Origin: Aquipuribacter hungaricus
Lineage (GTDB): Bacteria > Actinomycetota > Actinomycetes > Actinomycetales > JBBAYJ01
Length of the DNA stretch: 33,016 nucleotides
Direction of reading: 5' to 3'
NCBI RefSeq assembly: GCF_037860755.1
Contig: NZ_JBBEOI010000018.1
Coordinates: forward strand, 1 to 33,016
The notes beneath the pieces are model-generated. The model saw nothing but the letters and a program-made list of their open reading frames with translations. It did no database searches and was not told the origin of the DNA. Shown here in pieces: positions 22,933-29,824 of the stretch (position 1 is the stretch's first letter; every line of letters begins with the position of its first letter). The translations under genes and the position numbers were made by a program.

Positions 22933-23076
22933 AGGACATCCTGAGCCGCGGCGACCGGCTCCGCCCTACTCAGGAGCCTGGATGGACGCGGCTTGTTCGG
23001 TTTGGTCCGCCAGACGGAGACCACGGGCCGACAGCCGACGCATCGCCCACGACGCCGTGACCGGCGTGTTCTGCGG

Positions 23077-23149
23077 TGACCCCGGCCAGATTCGAACTGG
23101 CGACACACGGTTTAGGAAACCGATGCTCTATCCCCTGAGCTACGGGGCC
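23077..23149 (-). tRNA. tRNA-Arg (anticodon CCU)
   Basis: A 73-base cloverleaf on the minus strand. The acceptor GGCCCCG pairs with CGGGGTC (one G-U). The D arm is GCTC...GAGC, the anticodon loop TTCCTAA gives CCT at positions 34-36, and the T arm GCCAG-TTCGAAT-CTGGC is canonical; the discriminator is A. CCA is not encoded in full. It reads AGG. Its 3' end points left, toward the accessory zone. No second copy of its 3' end was seen in the window. Confidence 0.96.
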
Positions 23150-23267
23150 GTGGGCAGCGTCGGCCCGGGGCCCCCGCCGCCCGTGAGGACGAGACGGTCG
23201 GAGGCTACCCGAGCCCGCCGACGGGCGGGCACCGGCACCGGCCGCCCCGGGCGGTCCCCGACCGGGT

Positions 23268-23323
23268 GCAGCCGTCCGGGCGACAGCGCGCGCCGGGCGG
23301 TCGGGATCTGACCGGACGGCTGC
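23268..23323. repeat. 12-base perfect inverted repeat upstream of the S8 protease
   Basis: GCAGCCGTCCGG (23268-23279) and CCGGACGGCTGC (23312-23323) are perfect complements with a 32-base loop, ending 31 bases before the protease start. It could be a regulator site pair, a hairpin in a longer leader, or a terminator for leftward transcription. The rest of 23150-23354 is featureless. Confidence 0.8.
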
Positions 23324-23354
23324 GGCACGTCCCGTCACGGCCCATCATCGGGGA

Positions 23355-25439
23355 GTGGTCAACTGCAGCTCCCGCCCCGTGTCCTCCGCCGTGGCGCTCG
23401 CCCTCGGCAGCCTCCTGCTGACCGGTGCGCCTGCCGCCTCCGCGGCGACGGCCGGGGCACCGACGGGCGCCGCCGTGGCGCAGCAGGCGGCGCAGCATGT
23501 CGCCCCGGTGCAGGGGCTCGTGCACGAGCAGGCAGCGCCGCTCACGGAGCCGGCGCCCGACGGCCCGCCGCTGTCGGCGGCCGCGGTGGTGGCGCGCGAC
23601 GGCATCGTGGACGTCGTCGTCCGCACGGCCCCCGACGCCGACCCTGAGGTCGTCGCGCGCGGCGTCGACGCGGGGGCGGACCTGGTCTTCCAGTCCGTTC
23701 TGTCGGGGTTCACCACCACGGTCGACCCGGCGGGGCTGGCCGACCTGCAGGCGGACCCGCGCGTGCTCGCCGTCGAGGTGGACCAGGTCGTCTGGACAGC
23801 GAGCACCCGTTCCCCCGTGACCTGGGGGCTGGACCGCACCGACCAGCGCACCCTGCCGTTGTCCGGGAGCTACACGCAGCGCTCGACCGGCGCCGGGGCC
23901 ACCATCTACGTCGTCGACAGCGGGGTCGACGCCGGCCACGCCGAGTTCGGCGGCCGCGTGCGGTCCGGCTTCACCGTGGTGACCGACGGCGCCGGCACGG
24001 ACGACTGCAACGGTCACGGCACGCACGTGGCGGGGACCGCAGCAGGCGCCGTCCACGGTGTCGCCAGCTCGGCGACGGTGGTGCCGGTCCGCGTGGCGGA
24101 CTGCCGCGGGAAGGGCACCGTCGGCGGGATCGTGGACGGGTTGGACTGGGTGCTGCAGGACCACCAGGCGGGGACCCCCGCGGTGGTCAACCTCAGCATC
24201 GGCGCGGGACCCAGCCCGATGCTCGACGACGCGGTCCGTGCCCTGCACGCGCGCGGCCTCAGCGTCGTCGTCGCCGCGGGCAACGCCGGGGCCGACGCCT
24301 GTCTCAGCTCGCCGGGCCGGGTCCCTGCTGCCGTCACCGTCGGGGCGACCGACGCGTCCGACCGGCGGCCGTCCTGGTCGGACCACGGCGCCTGCCTCGA
24401 CCTGTTCGCCCCCGGGGTCGAGATCCGGTCGGCCGCGCACGGCACCGTGACCGGGACCCGGGTGGACTCCGGCACGTCGATGGCGGCCCCCCACGCCGCA
24501 GGCGTCCTCGCGGTCATGCGGGCGGCCGAGCCCGGCCTGACCGCCACGGCGGCGGCGGAGCGTCTCGTCGCCTCCTCGTCCCCGGGCGTCGTCCTGGACA
24601 CGGCCGGGTCGCCGAACCGCCTGCTCTCGCAGTCCTCCGCGCCGCCCAGCGCCGAGTGCCCGGCGGGCGACGACCGCACCGGCGCCGTCAGCCTGCCCCG
24701 CCCCGGTGTCGTCGTCGTCCAGCGGACCATGTCGCCCACCCGCTACGACCTGTTCACCGTGGACAGCAGCGGCGCCGCCACCCCGCTGGCGGTCGACGGC
24801 CTGCCCCTGACCACCCAGGTGGTCGCGACCTGGGAGAACGGCGCCGGCTGCTCCGGCCTGCCGGGCTCGCGCGCCGCCTGGGCCGTCACCCCCGGCGGGC
24901 GCGTGTTCGGCGAGGGCTCCGTGACCGGGCCGCCCGCCGCCTCCTACGGCGACGCCTCGACGCTCCCGCTGGCCCGCCCCGTCGTGGGGATGAGCCCGAC
25001 GGCGTCCGGTCGCGGCTACTGGCTCGTCGCCTCCGACGGCGGGATCTTCACCTACGGCGACGCGGTCTTCCACGGCTCGACCGGGGCGCTGCGCCTCAAC
25101 CAGCCGATCGTCGGCATGGCCACCACGCCCACGGGCGGCGGGTACTGGCTCGTCGCCTCCGACGGCGGGGTGTTCGCCTTCGGCGACGCGGTGTTCCACG
25201 GCTCGACCGGCGCCCTGCGGCTGCAGCGCCCCGTCACCGGCATGCTCGCCACCCCGACCGGCCAGGGCTACTGGATGGTCGCCTCCGACGGCGGGGTGTT
25301 CACCTTCGGCGACGCGCTGTTCCACGGCTCGACCGGCGCGCAGACGCTCAGCTCCCCGATCGCCGGGATGCTGCCCCGTACCGGCGGCTACCTGCTCGTG
25401 GGCGGCGACGGCAGGACGTACGGGTTCGGCGGCCGGTAG
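23355..25439 (+). CDS. Secreted subtilisin-family (S8) serine protease with C-terminal repeats
   Basis: A 694-residue exported protease. A signal peptide (about 1-31, ending APAASAAT) and an I9-type propeptide (about 75-148) precede the S8 domain: Asp188 in YVVDSGVDAGH, His221 in NGHGTHVAGTAAG, an oxyanion Asn in AAGNAGAD, and Ser375 in SGTSMAAPHAAG. A linker leads to about four copies of a 36-37-residue repeat (about 540-694) containing YWLVASDGG, FGDAVFHGSTGA and a PIVGM-like strand, probably a beta-propeller or adhesive module. The GTG at 23355 is six bases after CATCAT, so transcription may be leaderless. Substrate unknown; likely released or cell-wall associated. Confidence 0.93.
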   Translation: MVNCSSRPVSSAVALALGSLLLTGAPAASAATAGAPTGAAVAQQAAQHVAPVQGLVHEQAAPLTEPAPDGPPLSAAAVVARDGIVDVVVRTAPDADPEVVARGVDAGADLVFQSVLSGFTTTVDPAGLADLQADPRVLAVEVDQVVWTASTRSPVTWGLDRTDQRTLPLSGSYTQRSTGAGATIYVVDSGVDAGHAEFGGRVRSGFTVVTDGAGTDDCNGHGTHVAGTAAGAVHGVASSATVVPVRVADCRGKGTVGGIVDGLDWVLQDHQAGTPAVVNLSIGAGPSPMLDDAVRALHARGLSVVVAAGNAGADACLSSPGRVPAAVTVGATDASDRRPSWSDHGACLDLFAPGVEIRSAAHGTVTGTRVDSGTSMAAPHAAGVLAVMRAAEPGLTATAAAERLVASSSPGVVLDTAGSPNRLLSQSSAPPSAECPAGDDRTGAVSLPRPGVVVVQRTMSPTRYDLFTVDSSGAATPLAVDGLPLTTQVVATWENGAGCSGLPGSRAAWAVTPGGRVFGEGSVTGPPAASYGDASTLPLARPVVGMSPTASGRGYWLVASDGGIFTYGDAVFHGSTGALRLNQPIVGMATTPTGGGYWLVASDGGVFAFGDAVFHGSTGALRLQRPVTGMLATPTGQGYWMVASDGGVFTFGDALFHGSTGAQTLSSPIAGMLPRTGGYLLVGGDGRTYGFGGR

Positions 25440-25514
25440 GCAGGCCGGGTCGGCCGGCGTCCGGACGGTAGGGGGCCAGGTCTGACGCCGGGCCGGTCTG
25501 GGTACCCCTCCGGC

Positions 25515-26126
25515 ATGACCGACCTGACTGCCCTCGTCCTCACCTGCTCGCTCAAGAAGTCCCCCGCCCCCTCCTCCTCGGAGACCCTCGGCCGCGAGGT
25601 CCTCACCGCGCTCGGCGAGCACGGCGTCACCGGCGAGGTGGTCCGCGTCGTCGACCACGACGTCCGCTTCGGCGTCTCCCTCGACGAGGGCGACGGCGAC
25701 GGCTGGCCGGCGCTGCGGGCCAAGGTCATGGCCGCCGACATCCTCGTCCTCGCCACCCCCATCTGGCTGGGGCAGCCGTCCTCGGTCGCCAAGGTCGTCC
25801 TCGAGCGGCTCGACGCCGAGATCTCCGAGTCCGACGACCAGGGCCGCATGCTCACCTTCGGCAAGGTCGCCGGCGTGGCCGTCGTCGGCAACGAGGACGG
25901 CGCCCACCACACCAGCGCCGAGGTGTTCCAGGCGCTCGTCGACGTCGGCTTCACCGTGCCGGCCGCCGCCACCACGTACTGGGTCGGCGAGGCCATGGGC
26001 GGCGTCGACTACCAGGACCTGGAGGAGAAGCCGGAGTCGACGCAGGGCACGACCGCCGACGTCGCCCGCCACCTGGCGCACCTGGCCCGGCTGCTCAAGG
26101 ACTCGCCCTACCCCGCCGCCGGCTGA
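25515..26126 (+). CDS. NAD(P)H-dependent FMN reductase/flavodoxin-fold protein
   Basis: A 203-residue flavodoxin-like oxidoreductase. TALVLTCSLKKSPAPSSSE forms the phosphate-binding loop after strand 1, and DILVLATPIWLGQPSSVAK is the family's central signature contacting FMN. VAGVAVVGNEDGAHHTSAE is the second conserved region. Such enzymes reduce quinones, azo dyes or FMN using NAD(P)H. The ATG at 25515 follows TACCCC by six bases, so it may be leaderless. It ends 33 bases from the convergent epimerase gene. No operon partner. Confidence 0.9.
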   Translation: MTDLTALVLTCSLKKSPAPSSSETLGREVLTALGEHGVTGEVVRVVDHDVRFGVSLDEGDGDGWPALRAKVMAADILVLATPIWLGQPSSVAKVVLERLDAEISESDDQGRMLTFGKVAGVAVVGNEDGAHHTSAEVFQALVDVGFTVPAAATTYWVGEAMGGVDYQDLEEKPESTQGTTADVARHLAHLARLLKDSPYPAAG

Positions 26127-26159
26127 CCCGCACGCCCCGGGCGGGACCGGGACAGGTCC

Positions 26160-27047
26160 TCAGGCGGGCGCGTCCGCGCGCAGCACCTGGCAGCCTGTCC
26201 ACTCCCCGCCCGGGGACAGCGTCACCGGCTCCAGCTGCGCCGGCTCGACGCAGACGAACTCGCCCTCCCCGCCCGGGTGCACGTCGCCCGGGGCGCCGCC
26301 CGGGCCGGGGTTCCACACCACGCGGGAGCCGAAGCCGTCGGCGGTGAGCACGGTGGCACCCAGGACCGGGTCGCGGAGCACGACGGCCCCCTGGGTCCCG
26401 GGCTCGACGCCGGCCACGGCGACGTCCACCGGACCGACGACCGGCAGCGGGCCCTGCGGCAGGACCGTGCTGCCGCTGCCGTCGTTGGCCTCCGCGGTCC
26501 GCCCCTCCAGGCCCGTCAGGCGGGCGTCGGCCGTGGAGGACACTCGCAGGTAGGTGTGCAGGGCCGCCGTGAAGGTCAGCGGCGCGGTGCCCTCGGACCG
26601 CACCCACAGCCGCACCGACAGCTCCGCGCCCACCGCGACCGCGTCGAGGTGGAGCGTGAAGGCGTGCGGGTAGGGCGTCGTCGTGCCGTCGGACACCAGG
26701 CGCAGCCGCGCCGTGGCCGCCCCCCGGTCGTCGGTGCCGGCCTGCAGCACCTCCCAGGCGCGGTCGCGGACGACGCCGTGCCGGGGGCCGTCGCCGCGGG
26801 CCGCGAACTGCGGCCAGATGACGGGGATGCCGCCACGGACCGCGGTGCCGGGCCCGCAGCCGGTGTCCCGGCTCAGCCACAGCCGCTCCTCACCGCCCGC
26901 CGGCGACCACCCGAGGACGTGCCCGCCGTGCGCGCAGAACGTGAGGACCGCGCCGTCGTCGGCCACGAGCCGGACCGGTCGGCAGGGGTCCGGGGCCCCG
27001 TCGTGCGGTGCGGAGGACGCGTCCGGCCGTGCCAGGGGCTCGGTCAT
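26160..27047 (-). CDS. Glucose-6-phosphate 1-epimerase-like (aldose epimerase family)
   Basis: A 295-residue beta-sandwich mutarotase. HGGHVLGWSPAGGEERLWLS opens the fold, RGGIPVIWPQFAARGDGPRH matches the YeaD-type D-hexose-6-phosphate epimerase signature with the catalytic His region, FTAALHTYLRV carries a second His, and FVCVEPAQLEPVTLSPGGEW holds the probable catalytic Glu. It would interconvert alpha and beta anomers of hexose 6-phosphates. The ATG overlaps the sirtuin stop as ATGA, so the two are translationally coupled, though no biochemical link is obvious. Confidence 0.92.
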   Translation of the reverse strand: MTEPLARPDASSAPHDGAPDPCRPVRLVADDGAVLTFCAHGGHVLGWSPAGGEERLWLSRDTGCGPGTAVRGGIPVIWPQFAARGDGPRHGVVRDRAWEVLQAGTDDRGAATARLRLVSDGTTTPYPHAFTLHLDAVAVGAELSVRLWVRSEGTAPLTFTAALHTYLRVSSTADARLTGLEGRTAEANDGSGSTVLPQGPLPVVGPVDVAVAGVEPGTQGAVVLRDPVLGATVLTADGFGSRVVWNPGPGGAPGDVHPGGEGEFVCVEPAQLEPVTLSPGGEWTGCQVLRADAPA

Positions 27048-27862
27048 GCCAGCGAGGGTGCCAGGTGCGCCGCCCACCCGGCCAGCACCGGCGAGCAGCC
27101 CGCGTCCAGGTGCACCGTGGCCAGGTCCGCCGCCCGGGTCGGGCCGCGGTTGACGACGACGACCGGGATGCCCTCGCGCGCGGCCCGGGCGACGAACCGG
27201 CGGCCCGAGAAGACCGTGCACGACGTCCCGGCGACCAGCAGCACCCGGGCGGCCTCGACCAGGGCGTAGCAGCGCTCGACCCGCTCGACCGGCACGTTCT
27301 CGCCGAAGAACACGACGTCGGGCTTGAGCATCCCGCCGCAGCGCTCGCAGGGGGCGACGACGAACCCGGCCGTGTCGTCGAGGTCGACGTCCCCGTCCGG
27401 GGCGATGTCCGCCGAGCCCAGGTCGTCCCGCTCGGCCCAGCCGGGGTTGAGGGCCGCGAGCCGCTCGTGCAGCCGCACCCGCGGCGTGAGCTCCCGGCAG
27501 CCCAGGCACACGACCTGCGACAGGGTCCCGTGCAGGTCCACGACGTCCGGCGACCCGGCAGCCTGGTGCAGCTCGTCGACGTTCTGGGTGATGACGGACG
27601 TGACGACCCCGGCCCGGCCGAGCGCGGCGAGCGCCCGGTGACCCTCGTTCGGCGACGCCGCGGCCATCCGGTGCCAGCCGACGTGGCTGCGCGCCCAGTA
27701 GCGCTGCCTGCCCCGCTCGGAGCGGGTGAAGTCCTGGTACGTCATGGGCGCACGGCGCGGCGTGCCCGGCCCCCGGTAGTCCGGGATGCCCGAGTCCGTG
27801 CTCATGCCCGCCCCGGTGAGCGCCACCACCCCGCCCCCGGCGAGCAGCTCGACTGCCTCCAC
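27044..27862 (-). CDS. Sir2-family NAD-dependent protein deacylase
   Basis: A 272-residue sirtuin. NAD-binding GAGMSTDSGIPDYRG, ITQNVDELHQ, catalytic His in VDLHGTLSQV, a four-Cys zinc site (CLGC and CERCGG), PDVVFFGENVP and GTSCTVFSG are all present, so it should be active; the pattern resembles the SIRT4-like class II. Sirtuins remove acyl groups from lysines, linking acylation to NAD status. The GTG at 27862 gives the normal N-terminus and follows TACCCT by six bases, strongly suggesting leaderless transcription; the opening to 28045 would antisense the divergent gene. Coupled downstream to the epimerase. Confidence 0.95.
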   Translation of the reverse strand: MEAVELLAGGGVVALTGAGMSTDSGIPDYRGPGTPRRAPMTYQDFTRSERGRQRYWARSHVGWHRMAAASPNEGHRALAALGRAGVVTSVITQNVDELHQAAGSPDVVDLHGTLSQVVCLGCRELTPRVRLHERLAALNPGWAERDDLGSADIAPDGDVDLDDTAGFVVAPCERCGGMLKPDVVFFGENVPVERVERCYALVEAARVLLVAGTSCTVFSGRRFVARAAREGIPVVVVNRGPTRAADLATVHLDAGCSPVLAGWAAHLAPSLA

Positions 27863-27896
27863 CGGGTAAGGGTAGGTCGGGGCGCCGGGAGGTCGA
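27860..27896 (-). promoter_or_regulatory. Leaderless promoter of the sirtuin
   Basis: On the minus strand TCGACC (27896-27891) may be a -35, then 16 bases, TACCCT (27874-27869) as -10, six bases, and GTG (27862-27860). It is back to back with the promoter at 27929. Confidence 0.62.
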
Positions 27897-27928
27897 GGAC
27901 CGGTCGTCGGGTCCCGGACGGCGCGGGC

Positions 27929-27944
27929 TAGCGTGCCGCGGGTG
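27929..27944 (+). promoter_or_regulatory. Leaderless promoter of the DUF5995-like gene
   Basis: TAGCGT (27929-27934), seven bases, GTG (27942-27944). The GTG at 27933 lies inside this -10 and so cannot be the start of a leaderless message. Confidence 0.6.
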
Positions 27945-28718
27945 GACAGCCCCGAGCACCTCATCGACGGCGTCCTGGCCCGGATGGGGGAGCGGCTGGA
28001 GGAGCTGGAGCGGGCGGGGGACCCGGCACGGCACTTCCTCGCCACCTACCGCCGCGTCACCCTGGCCGTCGGCGAGGCGGCCGCGCAGGGCCGGGTCGAG
28101 GACCCGTCGTGGCTGGCGCGCTGGGACGTCGCCTTCGCCGAGCTGTACCTGCAGGCGCACGACGCGTGGCAGCAGGAGCCGGCCACCGTCCCCGGGCCCT
28201 GGCGCGAAGCGTTCTCGGCGCCGGCCGGCCTCGAGCCGTACCTGCACGTGCTGCTCGGCATGAACGCCCACATCAACTTCGACATGCCGCAGTCGCTGCT
28301 GCAGGTCGTCGGCGAGCGCGACCGGCACGACCCGGTCCTCATGGGCTCGCGCGAGCGCGACCACCACGCCCTCGACGGGGTGATCGTCGCCCTGGTCCCG
28401 CAGGAGTCCCGCCACCTGGTGAGGGCGGCGGCGGCCGCGCCCGGCGTCCTGGACCGGCTGCTGCTGCCGCTGTCGCGGGCGGCGTCGGCGCGGCTGCTGC
28501 GCGAGAGCCGCGAGCAGGTGTGGGCCAATACCCACGTCATGCTCCGCGCGCGGGCGGCCGGTCCCGGCCCGCTCGCCGCCGCGACGGCCCGGCTGGAGGA
28601 GCTGTCCACCCGGCGCGTCCACGACCTGCTCGTCCCGCGCCACCCGCTGTACCACCTGGCCCGGCACGGCTTCGGGGTGCGGCTCGACGGCGGCGCCGAG
28701 GACGAGCGGGTCGCCTGA
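27942..28718 (+). CDS. DUF5995-like protein
   Basis: A 258-residue helical protein. The segment LHVLLGMNAHINFDMPQSLL is the most characteristic part and recalls the DUF5995 family, where the His and Asp residues could bind metal. Other conserved-looking stretches are HFLATYRRVTLAVGEA and HDAWQQEPATVPGPWREAF. Function unknown. The GTG at 27942 was chosen from the leaderless promoter. It is divergent from the sirtuin. Confidence 0.75.
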   Translation: MDSPEHLIDGVLARMGERLEELERAGDPARHFLATYRRVTLAVGEAAAQGRVEDPSWLARWDVAFAELYLQAHDAWQQEPATVPGPWREAFSAPAGLEPYLHVLLGMNAHINFDMPQSLLQVVGERDRHDPVLMGSRERDHHALDGVIVALVPQESRHLVRAAAAAPGVLDRLLLPLSRAASARLLRESREQVWANTHVMLRARAAGPGPLAAATARLEELSTRRVHDLLVPRHPLYHLARHGFGVRLDGGAEDERVA

Positions 28719-28830
28719 CAGACGCTCCTCTCGCCTGCTGGCGCGGGCCGGGCCGTCTCGCGGCCAGGCCACCTGGGCGGGGCAGGCCTGCTCGGCCCGC
28801 AGCGGGAGGTCCGCGGTCGGTCCCGGGACC

Positions 28831-28845
28831 TAGCGTGACGGCGTG
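28831..28845 (+). promoter_or_regulatory. Leaderless promoter of the EamA transporter
   Basis: TAGCGT (28831-28836), six bases, GTG (28843-28845). Confidence 0.62.
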
Positions 28846-29817
28846 GCTGTCTCCCGTCCCGCCCTGGTCGTCGCCTGGCTCGTCGCCGCCACCTGCTGGG
28901 GGGCCAGCTTCCTGTTCATCAAGTGGGGCCTCGAGGGCCTGGTCCCCGGCCAGGTGGCCCTGGCGCGGCTGCTCTTCGGGACGCTGTTCCTCGGCGGCTG
29001 GCTGCTGGTCACCCGCACCGCGCTGCCCGCCGACCGGGGCACGTGGGGCCACTTCGCGGTACTCGGTGTCCTGTTCTGCTTCGCCCCGTTCACGCTGTTC
29101 GCCTACGCCGAGACCCTCGTGGACTCCGGGCTGGCCGCCATCCTCAACGCGACGACGCCGCTGTGGACGCTCGTCATGGTGCTGCTGTTCCTGCCGAGCG
29201 AGCGCGTCACCACCCGCAAGGCGGTCGGTCTGCTCGTCGGCTTCGCCGGTGTCGTCGTCGTGGCGCTGCCGCAGGTGGCCGGGCTCGGCGGGCGCGACGC
29301 GCTGCTCGGGCAGGCCGCCTGCCTGGGGGCGACCGCCTGCTACGGCGCCGGGCTGGTGTGGGTGCGCCGGTTCGTCATCCCCCGCGGCACCGGCCCGCTG
29401 GTCATCGCGTTCGGCCAGGTGTCGATGGGACTGGCCTGGTCCCTCCTCGCCGCGCCGGTGCTGTCGTGGGAGCCGGTCCAGCTGACGACCAGGGTCGTGC
29501 TGGGGATGGTCGCGCTGGGCGTGCTCGGGACGGGGCTCGCCTTCGTGCTCAACACCGCCGTCACCGCGGGGCTCGGGGCGACGTTCGCGTCCACCGTCAC
29601 CTACCTGTCGCCGGTCATCGGCGTCGCGCTCGGTGCGCTCCTGCTCGCCGAGAGCATCGGCCTCGCCGAGGTGGTCGGCGGCCTGGTCGTCGTGCTCGGC
29701 GTGGCGGTGGGCCAGGGGGTGCTCCGGCTGCCCCGCCGGGCCGCCCGGGACTCCTCCGGCGTCCGGGCGTCCCCGGGTGCGGGAGGCGCCCGCGGGGCGC
29801 GGGATCTCGTACCGTGA
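28843..29817 (+). CDS. EamA/DMT-family membrane transporter
   Basis: A 324-residue drug/metabolite-transporter protein with about ten transmembrane helices arranged as two EamA repeats (about 6-140 and 150-290). Recognisable segments include LVAATCWGASFLFIKWGLEG at the start, a SGLAAILNATTPLWTLVMVL helix in the first repeat, and FASTVTYLSPVIGVALGALL in the second. DMT members export amino acids, metabolites or drugs; the substrate is unknown. The C-terminus is a Gly/Arg-rich cytoplasmic tail. It overlaps the promoter of the next gene. Confidence 0.92.
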   Translation: MAVSRPALVVAWLVAATCWGASFLFIKWGLEGLVPGQVALARLLFGTLFLGGWLLVTRTALPADRGTWGHFAVLGVLFCFAPFTLFAYAETLVDSGLAAILNATTPLWTLVMVLLFLPSERVTTRKAVGLLVGFAGVVVVALPQVAGLGGRDALLGQAACLGATACYGAGLVWVRRFVIPRGTGPLVIAFGQVSMGLAWSLLAAPVLSWEPVQLTTRVVLGMVALGVLGTGLAFVLNTAVTAGLGATFASTVTYLSPVIGVALGALLLAESIGLAEVVGGLVVVLGVAVGQGVLRLPRRAARDSSGVRASPGAGGARGARDLVP

Positions 29818-29824
29818 GCACATG
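29810..29824 (+). promoter_or_regulatory. Leaderless promoter inside the EamA 3' end
   Basis: TACCGT (29810-29815), six bases, ATG (29822-29824). The -10 overlaps the last codons and stop of the transporter gene, so the next gene can be transcribed separately. Confidence 0.58.

Noticed and set aside
23077-23102. Attachment-site duplication of the tRNA 3' end
   Set aside because: I looked for a second copy of the T-arm/3' sequence in the window and found none.
23205-26081. Minus-strand frame of 958 codons opposite the S8 protease
   Set aside because: Antisense shadow: the plus strand has signal peptide, catalytic triad and repeats.
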